A DNA stretch of 64,000 nucleotides from JAANXG01 sp034520625 (GCA_034520625.1 JAXHNI010000004.1:124001-188000), one strand, 5' to 3'; positions 16,920 through 26,623 are shown, numbered from the stretch's first letter. Program-made: numbers and translations. The notes: generated by a model from the sequence alone, not told the origin.

Positions 16920-18526
16920 GCGTGCTGGAGACCCGCATCGATCCGCGCTCCACCGCTTTCGAGGTGAACCGGGCCCGCGTCGACAAGTGCGTCGCCCTTC
17001 TGCGCGAACGGCTCCGCTCGGTCACGGGGGGCGGCCGGAGGCCGATGATCGACCGCCACCGAGAACGGGGCAAATTGCTCGCCCGCGAGCGCATCGACCG
17101 CCTGGTGGATCCGGGCTCGGCCTTTCTCGAGTTGTCCCCGCTGGCGGCCTGGGAGCAATACGACAACGAGGTGCCCGGCGCCGGTATCGTGACCGGCGTC
17201 GGAATCGTCCGCGGGACCGCGGTGGTCGTGATCGCCAACGATGCCACGGTCAAGGGCGGCTCGTTCTTCCACGAGACCGTGAAGAAGCATGTCCGCGCCC
17301 AGGAGATCGCCGAGCACAGCCGCCTGCCGGTGCTCTACCTGGTGGACTGCGGCGGCGCCTACCTGCCCGAGCAGGACCGGGTCTTCCCGGACCGCGACCA
17401 CTTCGGCAATGCGTTCCATCGACAGTGCCGCATGTCGGCGGCCGGCATTCCCCAGATCTCGCTGGTGTTCGGCGGCTGTACCGCCGGTGGCGCCTACATC
17501 CCGGCCCTGTCCGATGACGTCATCATGGTGGCCGGCAACGCCCGGATTCATCTGGGCGGGCCCTCCATCGTCAAGGTCGCCGTCAACGAAGAGGTGGACG
17601 GGGAAACCCTGGGCGGCGCGGCCATGCACAGCCGCGTCTCCGGCGTGTCCGATCGCCTGGTGGCCACGGAGGAAGAGGGCCTGGCCCGCCTGCGCGACCT
17701 CATTGGCGAGCTGAACATGCGCCGGCCGCGCCCGGATACGTCCCGGCCGGTGCCGCCCCGGCACGACCCGGGCGAGCTCACCGGGATCATCAGCGCCGAT
17801 CGGCGCGTGCCCTACGACGTGCGCGAGGTGGTCGCCCGGCTGGTGGACGGCAGCGAGCTCGACGAATTCAAGCCCGAGTGGGGTGAGACCCTGGTCTGTG
17901 GTACGGCTCGCATCCACGGACATCCCCTCGGCGTCCTGGGCAATAACGGCGCGCTGCTCTCCGAGGGGGCGCTGAAGGCCGCGCATTTCATCATGCGCTG
18001 CGATCAGCGAGGCATCCCGCTGCTGTTCCTCCACAATATCAGCGGCTTCATGGTGGGTACCGAGGCGGAGCGCGGGGGCATCGCCAAGCACAGCGCGAAG
18101 ATGGTCTATGCCATGTCCGTCGCCCGTGTGCCGCGGCTGTCGGTGATCACCGGCGGCTCCTACGGCGCCGGCAACTACGGCATGTGCGGGCGCGGGTTCC
18201 GGCCGGACTTCCTGTTCGCGTGGCCGACGGCGGAAGTCGCCACCATGTCCGCGGATATCGCCGCCAATGTGATGCTCGAGCTGCGGCGCGCCGCCGGCGG
18301 CGACGCCGCCGGGCCCGACGGGCTGGCCGAGGTGGAGAAATCGGTGCGTGAGCAGTACGCGGCGCAAAGCGATCCCTACTACGCCACGTCCCGCCTGTGG
18401 GACGATGGCCTGATCGAGCCCGGCCAGACCCGCGATGTGCTGGCGCTGTGCCTGGACATCGTACGCAGCCGTCCCGCCTCCCCGGGCGGTGCCGGTCCGG
18501 TACACACGCCGGTCCTTCGCATGTAG
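16916..18526 (+). CDS. Acyl-CoA carboxylase carboxyltransferase (beta) subunit
   Basis: Transfers the carboxyl group from carboxybiotin to an acyl-CoA, most likely 3-methylcrotonyl-CoA or geranyl-CoA. The 536-residue protein is the usual MccB/AtuC length, with both crotonase-fold halves: an N-half with GCTAGGAYIPALSDD, and a C-half with NNGALLSEGALKAAHFIMRC and GSYGAGNYGMCGRGF. It starts at ATG 16916 with GAAGGAA upstream, overlapping the TetR gene by four bases. With the hydratase, biotin carboxylase and dehydrogenase genes that follow, it forms a complete beta-methyl-branched acyl-CoA degradation module. Confidence 0.92.
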   Translation: MSVLETRIDPRSTAFEVNRARVDKCVALLRERLRSVTGGGRRPMIDRHRERGKLLARERIDRLVDPGSAFLELSPLAAWEQYDNEVPGAGIVTGVGIVRGTAVVVIANDATVKGGSFFHETVKKHVRAQEIAEHSRLPVLYLVDCGGAYLPEQDRVFPDRDHFGNAFHRQCRMSAAGIPQISLVFGGCTAGGAYIPALSDDVIMVAGNARIHLGGPSIVKVAVNEEVDGETLGGAAMHSRVSGVSDRLVATEEEGLARLRDLIGELNMRRPRPDTSRPVPPRHDPGELTGIISADRRVPYDVREVVARLVDGSELDEFKPEWGETLVCGTARIHGHPLGVLGNNGALLSEGALKAAHFIMRCDQRGIPLLFLHNISGFMVGTEAERGGIAKHSAKMVYAMSVARVPRLSVITGGSYGAGNYGMCGRGFRPDFLFAWPTAEVATMSADIAANVMLELRRAAGGDAAGPDGLAEVEKSVREQYAAQSDPYYATSRLWDDGLIEPGQTRDVLALCLDIVRSRPASPGGAGPVHTPVLRM

Positions 18527-18535
18527 GCGGCACCC

Positions 18536-19345
18536 GTGGACTTCGAGAACATCACACTCGAAATCGATACGCGCGGTGTCGCCACGTTGTCCCTGAACCG
18601 TCCGGGGCGGCACAACGCGCTGAACGGCGCCCTCATCGGCGAGCTGCGGCGCGCCGCCGAATCCCTCGCGGCTGACGACAACGTGCGGGTGGTGGTGCTC
18701 GCCGGGGCGGGCAGGAGCTTCTGCGCCGGCGGCGACTTCCGCTGGTTTGCCGCCAACACCGGGCTCGCTCGCGCCGGGCGCATCGCCCAGGCTCGCTCGC
18801 TGGCCGGGGCGTTGCAGGTCCTGAACGAGCTGCCCAAGCCCCTGATCGGCCGCATACACGGTCCAGCCTACGGCGGCGGTGTGGGTCTGATCGCCGTGTG
18901 CGACCTTGCCATCGGCGCGGTGGAAGCGCGATTCGGGTTGACCGAAGTGCGGCTCGGCCTGATTCCGGCCACCATTGCGCCTTACGTGGTGGCGCGCATC
19001 AGTGAAGCGCATGCCCGCGCCAGCATGCTCTCCGGTGCCCTGTTCGATGCGGCGCGGGCCAGGCACATCGGGCTGTTGGCCGAGACCGTGCCGGCCGACG
19101 ATCTGCCGGCGCGCGTCGAGGCCGTGATCGAGGAGCATCTCCAGGCCGCTCCCGGTGCCGTCGCCGAGACCAAGCGACTGATCCGCTACGTCGACGGCCA
19201 CGGCATGGCCGACAACATGAGCCACACCGCCGAACGGCTGGCCGACGCCTGGGAGACCGAAGAGGGAAAAGCGGGGATCGACGCGTTTCTCAACAAGCGC
19301 ACGCCGCCCTGGCGCCGGCCGCCAGGCGGGAAGCCCGGGCAATGA
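18536..19345 (+). CDS. Enoyl-CoA hydratase/isomerase family protein
   Basis: Crotonase-fold enzyme of 269 residues. It has the oxyanion-hole motifs GAGRSFCAGGDFRWF and IHGPAYGGGVGLIAVCDLAIG, with an acidic residue in FGLTEVRLGLIPA at the usual catalytic position. In this operon it would hydrate the product of the carboxylase, 3-methylglutaconyl-CoA (LiuC-like) or isohexenylglutaconyl-CoA (AtuE-like). The start is GTG, nine bases after the carboxyltransferase stop, and its 3' end overlaps the biotin carboxylase gene by four bases. Confidence 0.92.
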   Translation: MDFENITLEIDTRGVATLSLNRPGRHNALNGALIGELRRAAESLAADDNVRVVVLAGAGRSFCAGGDFRWFAANTGLARAGRIAQARSLAGALQVLNELPKPLIGRIHGPAYGGGVGLIAVCDLAIGAVEARFGLTEVRLGLIPATIAPYVVARISEAHARASMLSGALFDAARARHIGLLAETVPADDLPARVEAVIEEHLQAAPGAVAETKRLIRYVDGHGMADNMSHTAERLADAWETEEGKAGIDAFLNKRTPPWRRPPGGKPGQ

Positions 19346-21378
19346 GCCAGCCCGCCATCGAGACCGTAATGGTGGCCAATCGCGGCGAGATCGCCGTCCG
19401 GGTGATCGACGCCTGTCATCGACTCGGCCTGCAGGCCGTGGCGGTCTACTCGGATGCCGACCGGGACGCTCCGCACACGATACGGGCTGATGGGGCGATG
19501 CGTCTCGGCCCCGCCCCGGCGCGGGACAGTTACCTGAACGTCGACGCATTGCTGGATGCTGCCGGGCGCGCCGGCGCCGACGCGGTGCACCCCGGCTACG
19601 GCTTCCTGTCCGAGAACGCCGGCTTCGCGCGCGCCTGCGCTGAAGCCGGGCTTGTCTTCATCGGGCCCCGTCCGGATGCGATCGACGTCATGGGCGCCAA
19701 GACCGCCGCCAAGGCCATAGCCGCCGAAGCCGGCGTGCCCACGGTGCCCGGTTACCACGGCGAGGGGCAGGACGACGCGACCCTGGAGAACGAGGCGCGG
19801 CGCATCGGTTGGCCGCTGTTGATCAAGGCCAGCGCCGGCGGCGGTGGGCGGGGCATGCGGCGGGTGGACACGCCGGAAAGTCTCATCGATGCACTGGCGC
19901 AGGCCCGTGCGGAAGCGGAAGCCGCGTTCGGTGACCCCACTCTTCTGCTGGAACGCTTCGTGCCCCGGGCCCGGCACCTGGAAGTGCAGGTCCTGGGCGA
20001 CCGCCACGGGAACCTGGTGCATCTTTACGAGCGCGACTGCTCTCTGCAGCGCAAGCACCAGAAGCTGATCGAAGAGGCCCCGGCGCCCTCCTTGCCCGGG
20101 GACCTGCGCCGGGATCTCTGGCGCTGGGCGCTGGATCTGGCGAGGGCCATCGACTACGACAGCGCCGGCACGGTGGAATTCGTGTACGACGCCACCTCCG
20201 GCGGGGCGTGGTTTCTGGAAATGAATACCCGTCTCCAAGTGGAGCACCCGGTAACGGAGGCCGTCACCGGAGTCGACCTGGTGGCCTGGCAGATACGGAT
20301 CGCGGCGGGTGAGGCCCTGGACTTCGGTCAGGATGACGTCGGTTGTGCCGGCTGGGCCATGGAGGCGCGGGTGGCCGCCGAGGATCCCGCCGCGGACTAT
20401 GCGCCGCGTACCGGGACGCTGCGCCACTGGCGCGTCCCCCGGGGCCCGGGCCTGAGGGTGGACTCGGGGGTGGAAGCGGGTGTCAGTATCGGCCATCACT
20501 ACGACTCCCTGCTCGCCAAGGTGATTGCCCACGGGCGCGACCGGAACGAAGCACGCGGCCGCCTTCGCGCCGCGCTCGGGGGGCTCGAGTCGGTCGGGGT
20601 CGCTGTGAACACCGGCTTCCTGGGGGACCTGCTGGACCTGCCCGAGTTCGCGGCCGGCCGGCACCACACCGCGGTAATCACGGACCGCTGGCCCGCCGGC
20701 TGGACGCCGTCGCCGCTCGATCCGCGTTGCCTGGTCGACGCGGCACTGGCCGCGCACCTGGCGCCGGTCGGTGCCGGCGGCGCGGGCGGTCCGTGGACCG
20801 CACTGGGTGCCTGGCGTGTCATCGAGCCTGCGGGACGGCCGGGGACGGCGATCCACCATGTGTGCCGGGAGGATGGATCGATGCACCGGGTCTGCCTGGC
20901 GGGCCGTTGCGATCGATTCACCGCCGCGCTGGATGACGGCGAGCCGTTGGAGATCCGGTCGCCCACGCTTCACGCGGGCCGCCTGGTTTACGACACCGGC
21001 AATCAACGCTGCGAGGTCCGGGTCGTGATCGATGAAGATCACGTCACCCTTCTCCGGCGCGAGGGCGCCGTCACCCTTGCCGTGCTGCCGCCGGAGGCGG
21101 CGCTGCTCGGGACAACGACGGCTGAATCCGCCGAGGGCGGCGTCGTCGCGCCCATACCCGGGGCCATCGTGGAAGTCGCCGTGGCGCCCGGCCAAGCGGT
21201 GCAGGCTGGTGAGGCACTGTGTGTGCTGGAGGCAATGAAGATGTTCCAGACCCTGACCGCGCCCTTCGACGGGATCGTCGCCGAGCTCCGCTGCGCGGCG
21301 GGCGACAACGTCCCCGGCGGTGCCCTGCTGGCCGTCGTGACCCCGTCCAGGGAATCAACCCCCGAGAATCACCAATGA
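19342..21378 (+). CDS. Acyl-CoA carboxylase biotin-carboxylase/BCCP (alpha) subunit
   Basis: ATP-dependent carboxylation of its own biotin, 678 residues. Order: N-terminal biotin carboxylase fold (VMVANRGEIAVRVIDACHRLG), ATP-grasp with the Gly-rich loop KASAGGGGRGMR, MNTRLQVEHPVTEAVTG, a BT-like linker, then a C-terminal biotinyl domain with the acceptor lysine in LEAMKMFQ. Length and architecture match MccA/AtuF-type alpha subunits. It pairs with the carboxyltransferase encoded two genes upstream. It overlaps both neighbours by four bases. Confidence 0.94.
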   Translation: MSQPAIETVMVANRGEIAVRVIDACHRLGLQAVAVYSDADRDAPHTIRADGAMRLGPAPARDSYLNVDALLDAAGRAGADAVHPGYGFLSENAGFARACAEAGLVFIGPRPDAIDVMGAKTAAKAIAAEAGVPTVPGYHGEGQDDATLENEARRIGWPLLIKASAGGGGRGMRRVDTPESLIDALAQARAEAEAAFGDPTLLLERFVPRARHLEVQVLGDRHGNLVHLYERDCSLQRKHQKLIEEAPAPSLPGDLRRDLWRWALDLARAIDYDSAGTVEFVYDATSGGAWFLEMNTRLQVEHPVTEAVTGVDLVAWQIRIAAGEALDFGQDDVGCAGWAMEARVAAEDPAADYAPRTGTLRHWRVPRGPGLRVDSGVEAGVSIGHHYDSLLAKVIAHGRDRNEARGRLRAALGGLESVGVAVNTGFLGDLLDLPEFAAGRHHTAVITDRWPAGWTPSPLDPRCLVDAALAAHLAPVGAGGAGGPWTALGAWRVIEPAGRPGTAIHHVCREDGSMHRVCLAGRCDRFTAALDDGEPLEIRSPTLHAGRLVYDTGNQRCEVRVVIDEDHVTLLRREGAVTLAVLPPEAALLGTTTAESAEGGVVAPIPGAIVEVAVAPGQAVQAGEALCVLEAMKMFQTLTAPFDGIVAELRCAAGDNVPGGALLAVVTPSRESTPENHQ

Positions 21379-22520
21379 CCGAGAGCGTCTATTTCACGTT
21401 CGAGCACGAGTTGCTGCGCGAGCAGCTGCAGCGTTTCATCGCCCGCGAAGTCCTTCCCCATGCCGACGACTGGGAGGTCGAGGGAGCCACGCCGCGCCCG
21501 GTGCTCCGCAAGATGGGCAAGCTCGGCTACCTGGGCATGCGCTACCCGGAGGAATACGGCGGCTCGGCGCTGGATACCCTGGCCAGTGTGGTGCTGGCCG
21601 AGGAGCTGGGTCGCTCGGGGTACGGGGGCTTCGCCATCACGGTGCTGGTGCATACCGACATGGCTTCGCCCCATCTCGCCAACGCCGGCAGCGAAACGCA
21701 GCTTGCGCGGTGGATGCCCGCCGTCGTGTCGGGTGAGACCATCACGGCGGTCGCCGTCACCGAGCCTGACGCCGGCTCGGACGTCGCCCGCCTGCGCACC
21801 ACGGCACGGCGCGACGGCGGCGACTGGGTCATCAACGGCAGCAAGATGTTCATCACCAATGGGGTGCACGCAGGCCTGTACTTCGTGGCGGCGCGCACGG
21901 ACCCGGAAGCTTCGGGCTCGCGGGGCATCACGATGTTCATCGTTGAAAAGGACGCTCCGGGATTCACCGTGGGCCGGACGCTGGACAAGATGGGGTGGCG
22001 CAGCTCCGACACCGCCGAGCTGGTTTTCGAGAACTGCCGGGTACCCGAGGCCAATGTCCTGGGCGACGTCGACCGAGGGTTCTACGCCGTCATGCAGAAC
22101 TTCCAGAACGAGCGTATCGTGCTGGGCGCCCAGGCCATGGGGGAGGCGCAGCGGGCCATCGAGCTGACCCTGGACTACGTCCGCCAGCGCAAGGCCTTCG
22201 GCGGCTCGCTGTGGGACAAGCAGGTGGTGCAGCAGCGGCTCGCGCAGCGCGCCGCGGAAGTCGAGGCCGGCCGCCAGCTCGTCTACCATGCCGCCTGGCT
22301 GGATGCCCTGGGCCGTGACTGCGTCAAGGAAGTATCGATGGTCAAGGCTTACTGCGGCGAGCTCGTCAATCGCGTCATGTACGACTGCCAGCAGTTCCAC
22401 GGCGGCTTCGGCTACATGCGCGAGGCGTCCATCGAACGCATGGTGCGCGACGCCCGGATTCAGGCCATTGGCGGCGGGGCCACCGAAGTGATGCTCCAGG
22501 AGGTCGCCAAGCGGCTGTGA
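21375..22520 (+). CDS. Acyl-CoA dehydrogenase
   Basis: FAD-dependent acyl-CoA dehydrogenase, 381 residues. Signatures are VAVTEPDAGSDVARLRTTA, FITNGVHAGLYFV and the C-terminal QQFHGGFGYMREASIERMVRDARI. It opens the double bond that the carboxylase needs. The long-chain/branched subtype (FGGSLWDKQVVQQRLA) resembles citronellyl-CoA dehydrogenase (AtuD) and LCAD-type enzymes as much as isovaleryl-CoA dehydrogenase, so leucine and terpene routes both remain possible. The ATG at 21375 overlaps the biotin carboxylase stop. It is the last gene of the operon and abuts, stop to stop, the minus-strand gene at 22521. Confidence 0.92.
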   Translation: MTESVYFTFEHELLREQLQRFIAREVLPHADDWEVEGATPRPVLRKMGKLGYLGMRYPEEYGGSALDTLASVVLAEELGRSGYGGFAITVLVHTDMASPHLANAGSETQLARWMPAVVSGETITAVAVTEPDAGSDVARLRTTARRDGGDWVINGSKMFITNGVHAGLYFVAARTDPEASGSRGITMFIVEKDAPGFTVGRTLDKMGWRSSDTAELVFENCRVPEANVLGDVDRGFYAVMQNFQNERIVLGAQAMGEAQRAIELTLDYVRQRKAFGGSLWDKQVVQQRLAQRAAEVEAGRQLVYHAAWLDALGRDCVKEVSMVKAYCGELVNRVMYDCQQFHGGFGYMREASIERMVRDARIQAIGGGATEVMLQEVAKRL

Positions 22521-23363
22521 TCAGCGCCCGGGCGGCGGGGCGGCGGGTTCATTCTCCAGCCGGCTTTTAAGCCCCGTGACGAAGTACGGGGGCAGGTGCT
22601 CCACGGGTTTCGGATCATCGACGAAGGCGGTCACGGCAGATTCGATGTCGCCCAGTATGCCTCTGAACATTCTGTTCGCGAAGTATCTGAACAGTCCCGA
22701 GCTCAGCACGGTCCGCAGCAGCCGCGAGCTCGTGAAAACATGGACCGTTATGTCATAGCGGGCGTTCTCGTCCCCGTTCTTCTGCAGCTTGTAGTGAACG
22801 AAGGAGTTGCCCCAGATCCGCCACAGCAGAACCCTGGCTTGGCCGCTTTCGAAGAACACGTGTTCGCTGGCGGTCGGCGTCTCCCGTGAAACGAGGTATA
22901 CGAAGTCCGCGGCGAAGCTCGTGGTATTGGTGACGAAAAAGCTGGTCGGGCCCGGTACGGAACCGGACTGCGTCGCGTGATACTCCTTGCCCGTGTAACG
23001 GCTGACCAGGGCCGCGGTTTCCGGCATGTTCTCCAGCAGATAGTCCACGGCCCGCCCCGGGAGGGCGACGGCGCCGTCGAAGTCCATCTCCACCGCGAAC
23101 CGGTTGGACAGCTCGTCCAGGATCTTTTCCCGCAGTGACGGCAAATCCAGTTGTCCCCCGCGGCTCACCTCCTCCAGCAGAGCGCAGCGGCGCCCCAGGC
23201 CTTTTTCGGTGGCATAGGACTTCGCGGTGTAGCGGTCCAGCCCGGCGCAAACGCCGTCCACGGGGGGTTCCGCGCGGATGCTTGCCGCCGCCAGGGCGAG
23301 GGCAAGCAGCACGGCCGCGGGCGCGACGGTCCGTGCAATTCTCCAGGACCCGGATGAGGTCAT
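22521..23363 (-). CDS. Hypothetical exported protein
   Basis: I do not recognise the family. The 280-residue product begins with a probable cleavable signal peptide (MTSSGSWRIARTVAPAAVLL, then ALALAAASIRAEPP), so it should be periplasmic or outer-membrane associated. The mature part is mixed alpha/beta with two cysteines near the N-terminus (GVCAGLDRY, RRCALLEE) and a long region of alternating hydrophobics (FFVTNTTSFAADFVYLVSRE) that could form a beta-sheet lipid- or ligand-binding fold. The C-terminus is Pro-rich. It lies convergently to the acyl-CoA carboxylase operon; nothing links it functionally. Confidence 0.75.
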   Translation of the reverse strand: MTSSGSWRIARTVAPAAVLLALALAAASIRAEPPVDGVCAGLDRYTAKSYATEKGLGRRCALLEEVSRGGQLDLPSLREKILDELSNRFAVEMDFDGAVALPGRAVDYLLENMPETAALVSRYTGKEYHATQSGSVPGPTSFFVTNTTSFAADFVYLVSRETPTASEHVFFESGQARVLLWRIWGNSFVHYKLQKNGDENARYDITVHVFTSSRLLRTVLSSGLFRYFANRMFRGILGDIESAVTAFVDDPKPVEHLPPYFVTGLKSRLENEPAAPPPGR

Positions 23364-23415
23364 GGCGCAGGGTGCATGGCGGTTGACCAGCGAAGCTGGT
23401 ATCCGGAGGGAAGCG

Positions 23416-23763
23416 TCAGTCCAGGGAGGCGCCGTCCATTACTATGGGATCCAGGGCGAGTGTGTCCACCTCGTCCAGGCAACCGACGTTGAAACCGTAC
23501 TTCTCCGGAAACCGGCGGGGCCGGTGGTGGGTGTAGATCCCGCAGTGCTTGCAGAAATAGTGCTCAGCGACATGGGTATGGTACTGGTAGAGGGCAAGGT
23601 CGTTCTCGCCGGCCAGCAGCCGGAATTTGTCGGCCTCCACCATCGACATGACGGCGCCCTTGCGCCGGCACAGGGAACAGTTGCAGTGCGCGGTCATGTC
23701 CAGTTCGGTATCGACTTCGAATTGCACCGCGCCGCAGTGACAGGAACCCTGATATGTGCCCAT
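23416..23763 (-). CDS. GFA-family zinc-binding protein
   Basis: Protein of 115 residues with the glutathione-dependent formaldehyde-activating (GFA/Mss4-like) fold. Zinc-ligand cysteines are visible in GSCHCGAVQFEV, AHCNCSLCRRKG and YFCKHCGIYTHH. Most members outside true Gfa have no known substrate. The ATG at 23763 was chosen because AAGAGGTGA lies about eight bases upstream and the family begins just before the first CHC motif; the longer frame to 24057 would read into the repeat region. It is a single gene, divergent from the acyl-CoA dehydrogenase at 24276. Confidence 0.92.
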   Translation of the reverse strand: MGTYQGSCHCGAVQFEVDTELDMTAHCNCSLCRRKGAVMSMVEADKFRLLAGENDLALYQYHTHVAEHYFCKHCGIYTHHRPRRFPEKYGFNVGCLDEVDTLALDPIVMDGASLD

Positions 23764-24030
23764 ATGATTCACCTCTTGAGATTGTATGTGAAACCGCCCA
23801 GCCTGTGCTGACAGTACCAGTGAACCGGTACCCCAAGGAATAGCGTTTGTCCCGGATGCGCGCCCCGCTTCCACGATATACGGTATGCCGGCTCGCGTGA
23901 AAGGACCCTGGATCATTGAACATCGCGGCGTCTCCGGCACCAACCGGGCGCCACCGGCTCGGCCTCGCGGGATGCCGCCCGTGCGCAGTTTCCACCCCGA
24001 GTGTGGGTAGTGGTTCAGTTCGAAATCCAA

Positions 24031-24156
24031 TACGGACCGGGCCCTGCCGGGGACCATCCACCAGGGCTGTCGAAAACAGGGATGTTTGAGCCAGAGCGTA
24101 CAGGGAAGTATTCACAGCGACCCTGGGGGATGGTCCCCGGCAGGGCCCGGTCCGTA
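24031..24156 (+). repeat. Palindromic core repeat, copy 2
   Basis: Arms 24031-24066 and 24121-24156 are 36 bp with one internal mismatch. They surround the conserved core (24067-24120, with one terminal C/A mismatch, so 52 nt in register with the other copies). The left flank (24008-24030, with TAGTGGTTCAG) closely matches the left terminus of copy 3, and the right flank to about 24190 is a weaker inverted match. It fills the divergent gap 23764-24275, in which no other feature is visible apart from the 5' ends of the GFA and dehydrogenase genes. Confidence 0.93.
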
Positions 24157-24275
24157 CCGATTTGCATCGAACCTGGCAGCCACCCGGCATGGTTGGAGCC
24201 GCATCGAACAGGATTGATATAGTAGGCGCCCACGGTCCTGACATCGTGACCCGCAACCCAAACGGACAACATCCG

Positions 24276-25436
24276 ATGCGCCATGCCCCCGACCAGTACC
24301 AGGATCTCCGCGAAGCGCTGCGGGGGCTTTGCGCCGGATTCCCGCCCGAGTACTTCCGCGCCCTGGACGCCGAACAGGCCTATCCGGAAGCCTTCGTGGA
24401 CGCGCTGACCGAGGCCGGCTGGCTGGCGGCCATGATCCCTGAGGAGTACGGTGGCTCCGGGCTGGGGCTGGCGGAGGCTTCGGTGATCATGGAGGAGATC
24501 AACCGGGCCGGCGGCAATGCCGGCGCCTGCCACGGGCAGATGTACAACATGGGTACGCTGCTGCGCCACGGGTCCGAGGCGCAAAAACGCGAATACCTGC
24601 CCCGCATCGCCGCCGGCGAGCTGCGCCTGCAGTCCATGGGCGTGACGGAGCCCACCACCGGCACGGATACCACGAAGATAAAGACCACCGCGGTTCGCAA
24701 GGGCGACCGCTATATCGTGAACGGCCAGAAGGTATGGATCTCCCGGGTGCAGCATTCGGACCTGATGGTCCTGCTGGCCCGTACCACGCCGCTGGCGGAC
24801 GTTAAGAAGAAATCCGAGGGGATGTCGATCTTCCTGGTGGACCTCCACCAGGCCGCCGCCGGCGGCATGACCGTGAAGCCCATCCGCAACATGGTGAACC
24901 ACGAAACCAACGAGCTGTTCTTCGACAACCTGGAAATCCCTGCGGAGCACCTCATCGGCGAGGAGGGCCGGGGCTTCCGGTACATTCTCGACGGCCTCAA
25001 CGCGGAGCGCACTTTGATCGCCGCGGAATGCATCGGCGACGGCTACTGGTTCACCGACAAGGTGGTGGCGTATGCCGGGCAGCGGCAGGTGTTCGGCCGG
25101 CCCATTGGCCAGAACCAGGGCGTGCAGTTCCCGATCGCCAGGGCCTACGTCAATGTCGAGGCCGCCAGCCTGATGCGCTTCAGGGCTTGCGAGCTGTTCG
25201 ACGTCGGTGAGCCCTGCGGCGCCGAGGCCAACATGGCCAAGCTGCTCGCCGCCGACGCCTCCTGGGAGGCGGCCAATGTCTGTCTGCAGTACCACGGCGG
25301 CTTCGGCTTTGCCCATGAATACGACGTGGAGCGCAAGTTCCGCGAGACCCGCCTGTACCAGGTGGCGCCGATCTCGACCAACCTCGTCTACGCCTATATC
25401 GCCGAGCATGTCCTCGGCCTGCCGCGGTCGTTCTAG
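24276..25436 (+). CDS. Acyl-CoA dehydrogenase
   Basis: FAD-dependent acyl-CoA dehydrogenase of 386 residues. Signature segments are SMGVTEPTTGTDTTKIKTTA, VNGQKVWISRVQHSDLMVLL and the C-terminal QYHGGFGFAHEYDVERKFRE, whose acidic residue after HGGFGFAHEY fits the flavin region of the family. The ATG at 24276 gives the normal N-terminus; the in-frame extension to 24162 comes from the repeat region. It is followed after 8 bases by a CoA-transferase gene, then an MmgE/PrpD gene, making a three-gene operon for a CoA-linked organic acid. The substrate is not evident; a branched or dicarboxylic acyl-CoA is possible. Confidence 0.92.
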   Translation: MRHAPDQYQDLREALRGLCAGFPPEYFRALDAEQAYPEAFVDALTEAGWLAAMIPEEYGGSGLGLAEASVIMEEINRAGGNAGACHGQMYNMGTLLRHGSEAQKREYLPRIAAGELRLQSMGVTEPTTGTDTTKIKTTAVRKGDRYIVNGQKVWISRVQHSDLMVLLARTTPLADVKKKSEGMSIFLVDLHQAAAGGMTVKPIRNMVNHETNELFFDNLEIPAEHLIGEEGRGFRYILDGLNAERTLIAAECIGDGYWFTDKVVAYAGQRQVFGRPIGQNQGVQFPIARAYVNVEAASLMRFRACELFDVGEPCGAEANMAKLLAADASWEAANVCLQYHGGFGFAHEYDVERKFRETRLYQVAPISTNLVYAYIAEHVLGLPRSF

Positions 25437-25444
25437 TCTTGAAC

Positions 25445-26623
25445 ATGAGCCCCCTCGCCGGCATCACCGTCATCACCCTGGAGCAGGCCATCGCCGCACC
25501 GTTCTGCACCCGGCAGCTGGCGGACCTCGGCGCCCGGGTGATCAAGGTGGAGCGCCCCGGCACGGGAGACTTCGCACGCGGCTACGACGAGCGGGTACGG
25601 GGACTGTCTTCGCATTTCGTTTGGACCAACCGCTCCAAGGAGAGCCTGACCCTGGACGTGAAGCACCCGGACGCCGCGAACATCTTCCATCGGCTGCTGA
25701 ACGCGTCCGATGTGCTGGTCCAGAATCTGGCGCCGGGCGCCGCGGCCCGGCTGGGCCTGTCCCATGAGGCGTTGAAAAAGCGGTTTCCGAGATTGGTTGT
25801 CTGCGACATATCCGGCTATGGCAACGACGGCCCCTACCGGAACAAGAAAGCCTATGATCTCCTGGTACAGAGCGAGGCGGGCTTCCTGTCCGTCACCGGC
25901 TCCGGCGACCAACCCGCCAAGGCGGGCCTGTCCATCGCCGACATCGCCGCCGGCATGTACGCCTACTCCAACATCCTGGCCGCGCTCATACAGCGCGGCC
26001 GGACCGGGCGTGGCTGCCGCATCGATGTCTCGCTGCTGGAGAGCATGGTCGAATGGATGGGCTACGCCCTGTATTACGCCTACGACGGCGCGCCGCCGCC
26101 GCCCCGTTCCGGCGCTGCCCACGCGACCATCTATCCCTACGGGCCGTTCCCCGCCGGCGACGGCGGCACGGTGATGCTGGGGCTCCAGAACGAGCGCGAA
26201 TGGCGGGCGTTCTGTGAGCGGGTTCTGGCGCACCCGGCGTTGGCGGACGATCCCCGGTTCAGCAGCAATTCCCGCCGCGTGGAGAACCGGGATGCCCTCC
26301 ACGACCTGATCGTCGAGGCGTTCGCCGGGCTGAGCACCGACGTTGCCGTTGCTCGGCTGGATGACGCCGGCATCGCCAATGCGCGCATGAACGATATGCA
26401 CGAAGTCTGGGAGCACGCCCAGCTCGCCGCTCGCCGCCGCTGGGTGGACGTGGACACGCCGGCCGGTCCGGTCCCGGCCCTGCTGCCGCCCGGCGCGCCG
26501 GGCGCGTTCACCGCCCGCATGGATGCCGTCCCGGCGCTAGGCGAGCATACGGATGGCATACTGCGGGAGATCGGCTGCGACGACGCCATGATCCATCGCC
26601 TGCGGTCCCAGGGCGCCATATGA
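25445..26623 (+). CDS. Family III CoA-transferase (CaiB/BaiF)
   Basis: Class III CoA-transferase of 392 residues that moves CoA between carboxylic acids through an aspartyl-CoA anhydride. The N-terminal LEQAIAAPFCTRQLADLGARV and KVERPGTGDFARGYDERV are diagnostic. The catalytic Asp is D166 in GLSIADIAAGMYA, followed by GRGCRIDVSLLESMVEWMGY. The ATG at 25445 is preferred to TTG at 25439. The gene overlaps the following MmgE/PrpD gene by four bases. In this operon it probably activates a free acid that the upstream dehydrogenase then oxidises. Confidence 0.93.
   Translation: MSPLAGITVITLEQAIAAPFCTRQLADLGARVIKVERPGTGDFARGYDERVRGLSSHFVWTNRSKESLTLDVKHPDAANIFHRLLNASDVLVQNLAPGAAARLGLSHEALKKRFPRLVVCDISGYGNDGPYRNKKAYDLLVQSEAGFLSVTGSGDQPAKAGLSIADIAAGMYAYSNILAALIQRGRTGRGCRIDVSLLESMVEWMGYALYYAYDGAPPPPRSGAAHATIYPYGPFPAGDGGTVMLGLQNEREWRAFCERVLAHPALADDPRFSSNSRRVENRDALHDLIVEAFAGLSTDVAVARLDDAGIANARMNDMHEVWEHAQLAARRRWVDVDTPAGPVPALLPPGAPGAFTARMDAVPALGEHTDGILREIGCDDAMIHRLRSQGAI

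Noticed and set aside
16871..19549. 892-codon minus-strand frame across the carboxylase operon
   Set aside because: Antisense shadow in high-GC DNA; the plus strand encodes carboxyltransferase and hydratase with complete motifs.
19186..21195. 669-codon minus-strand frame opposite the biotin carboxylase
   Set aside because: No recognisable fold; the plus-strand frame has ATP-grasp and EAMKM biotin motifs.
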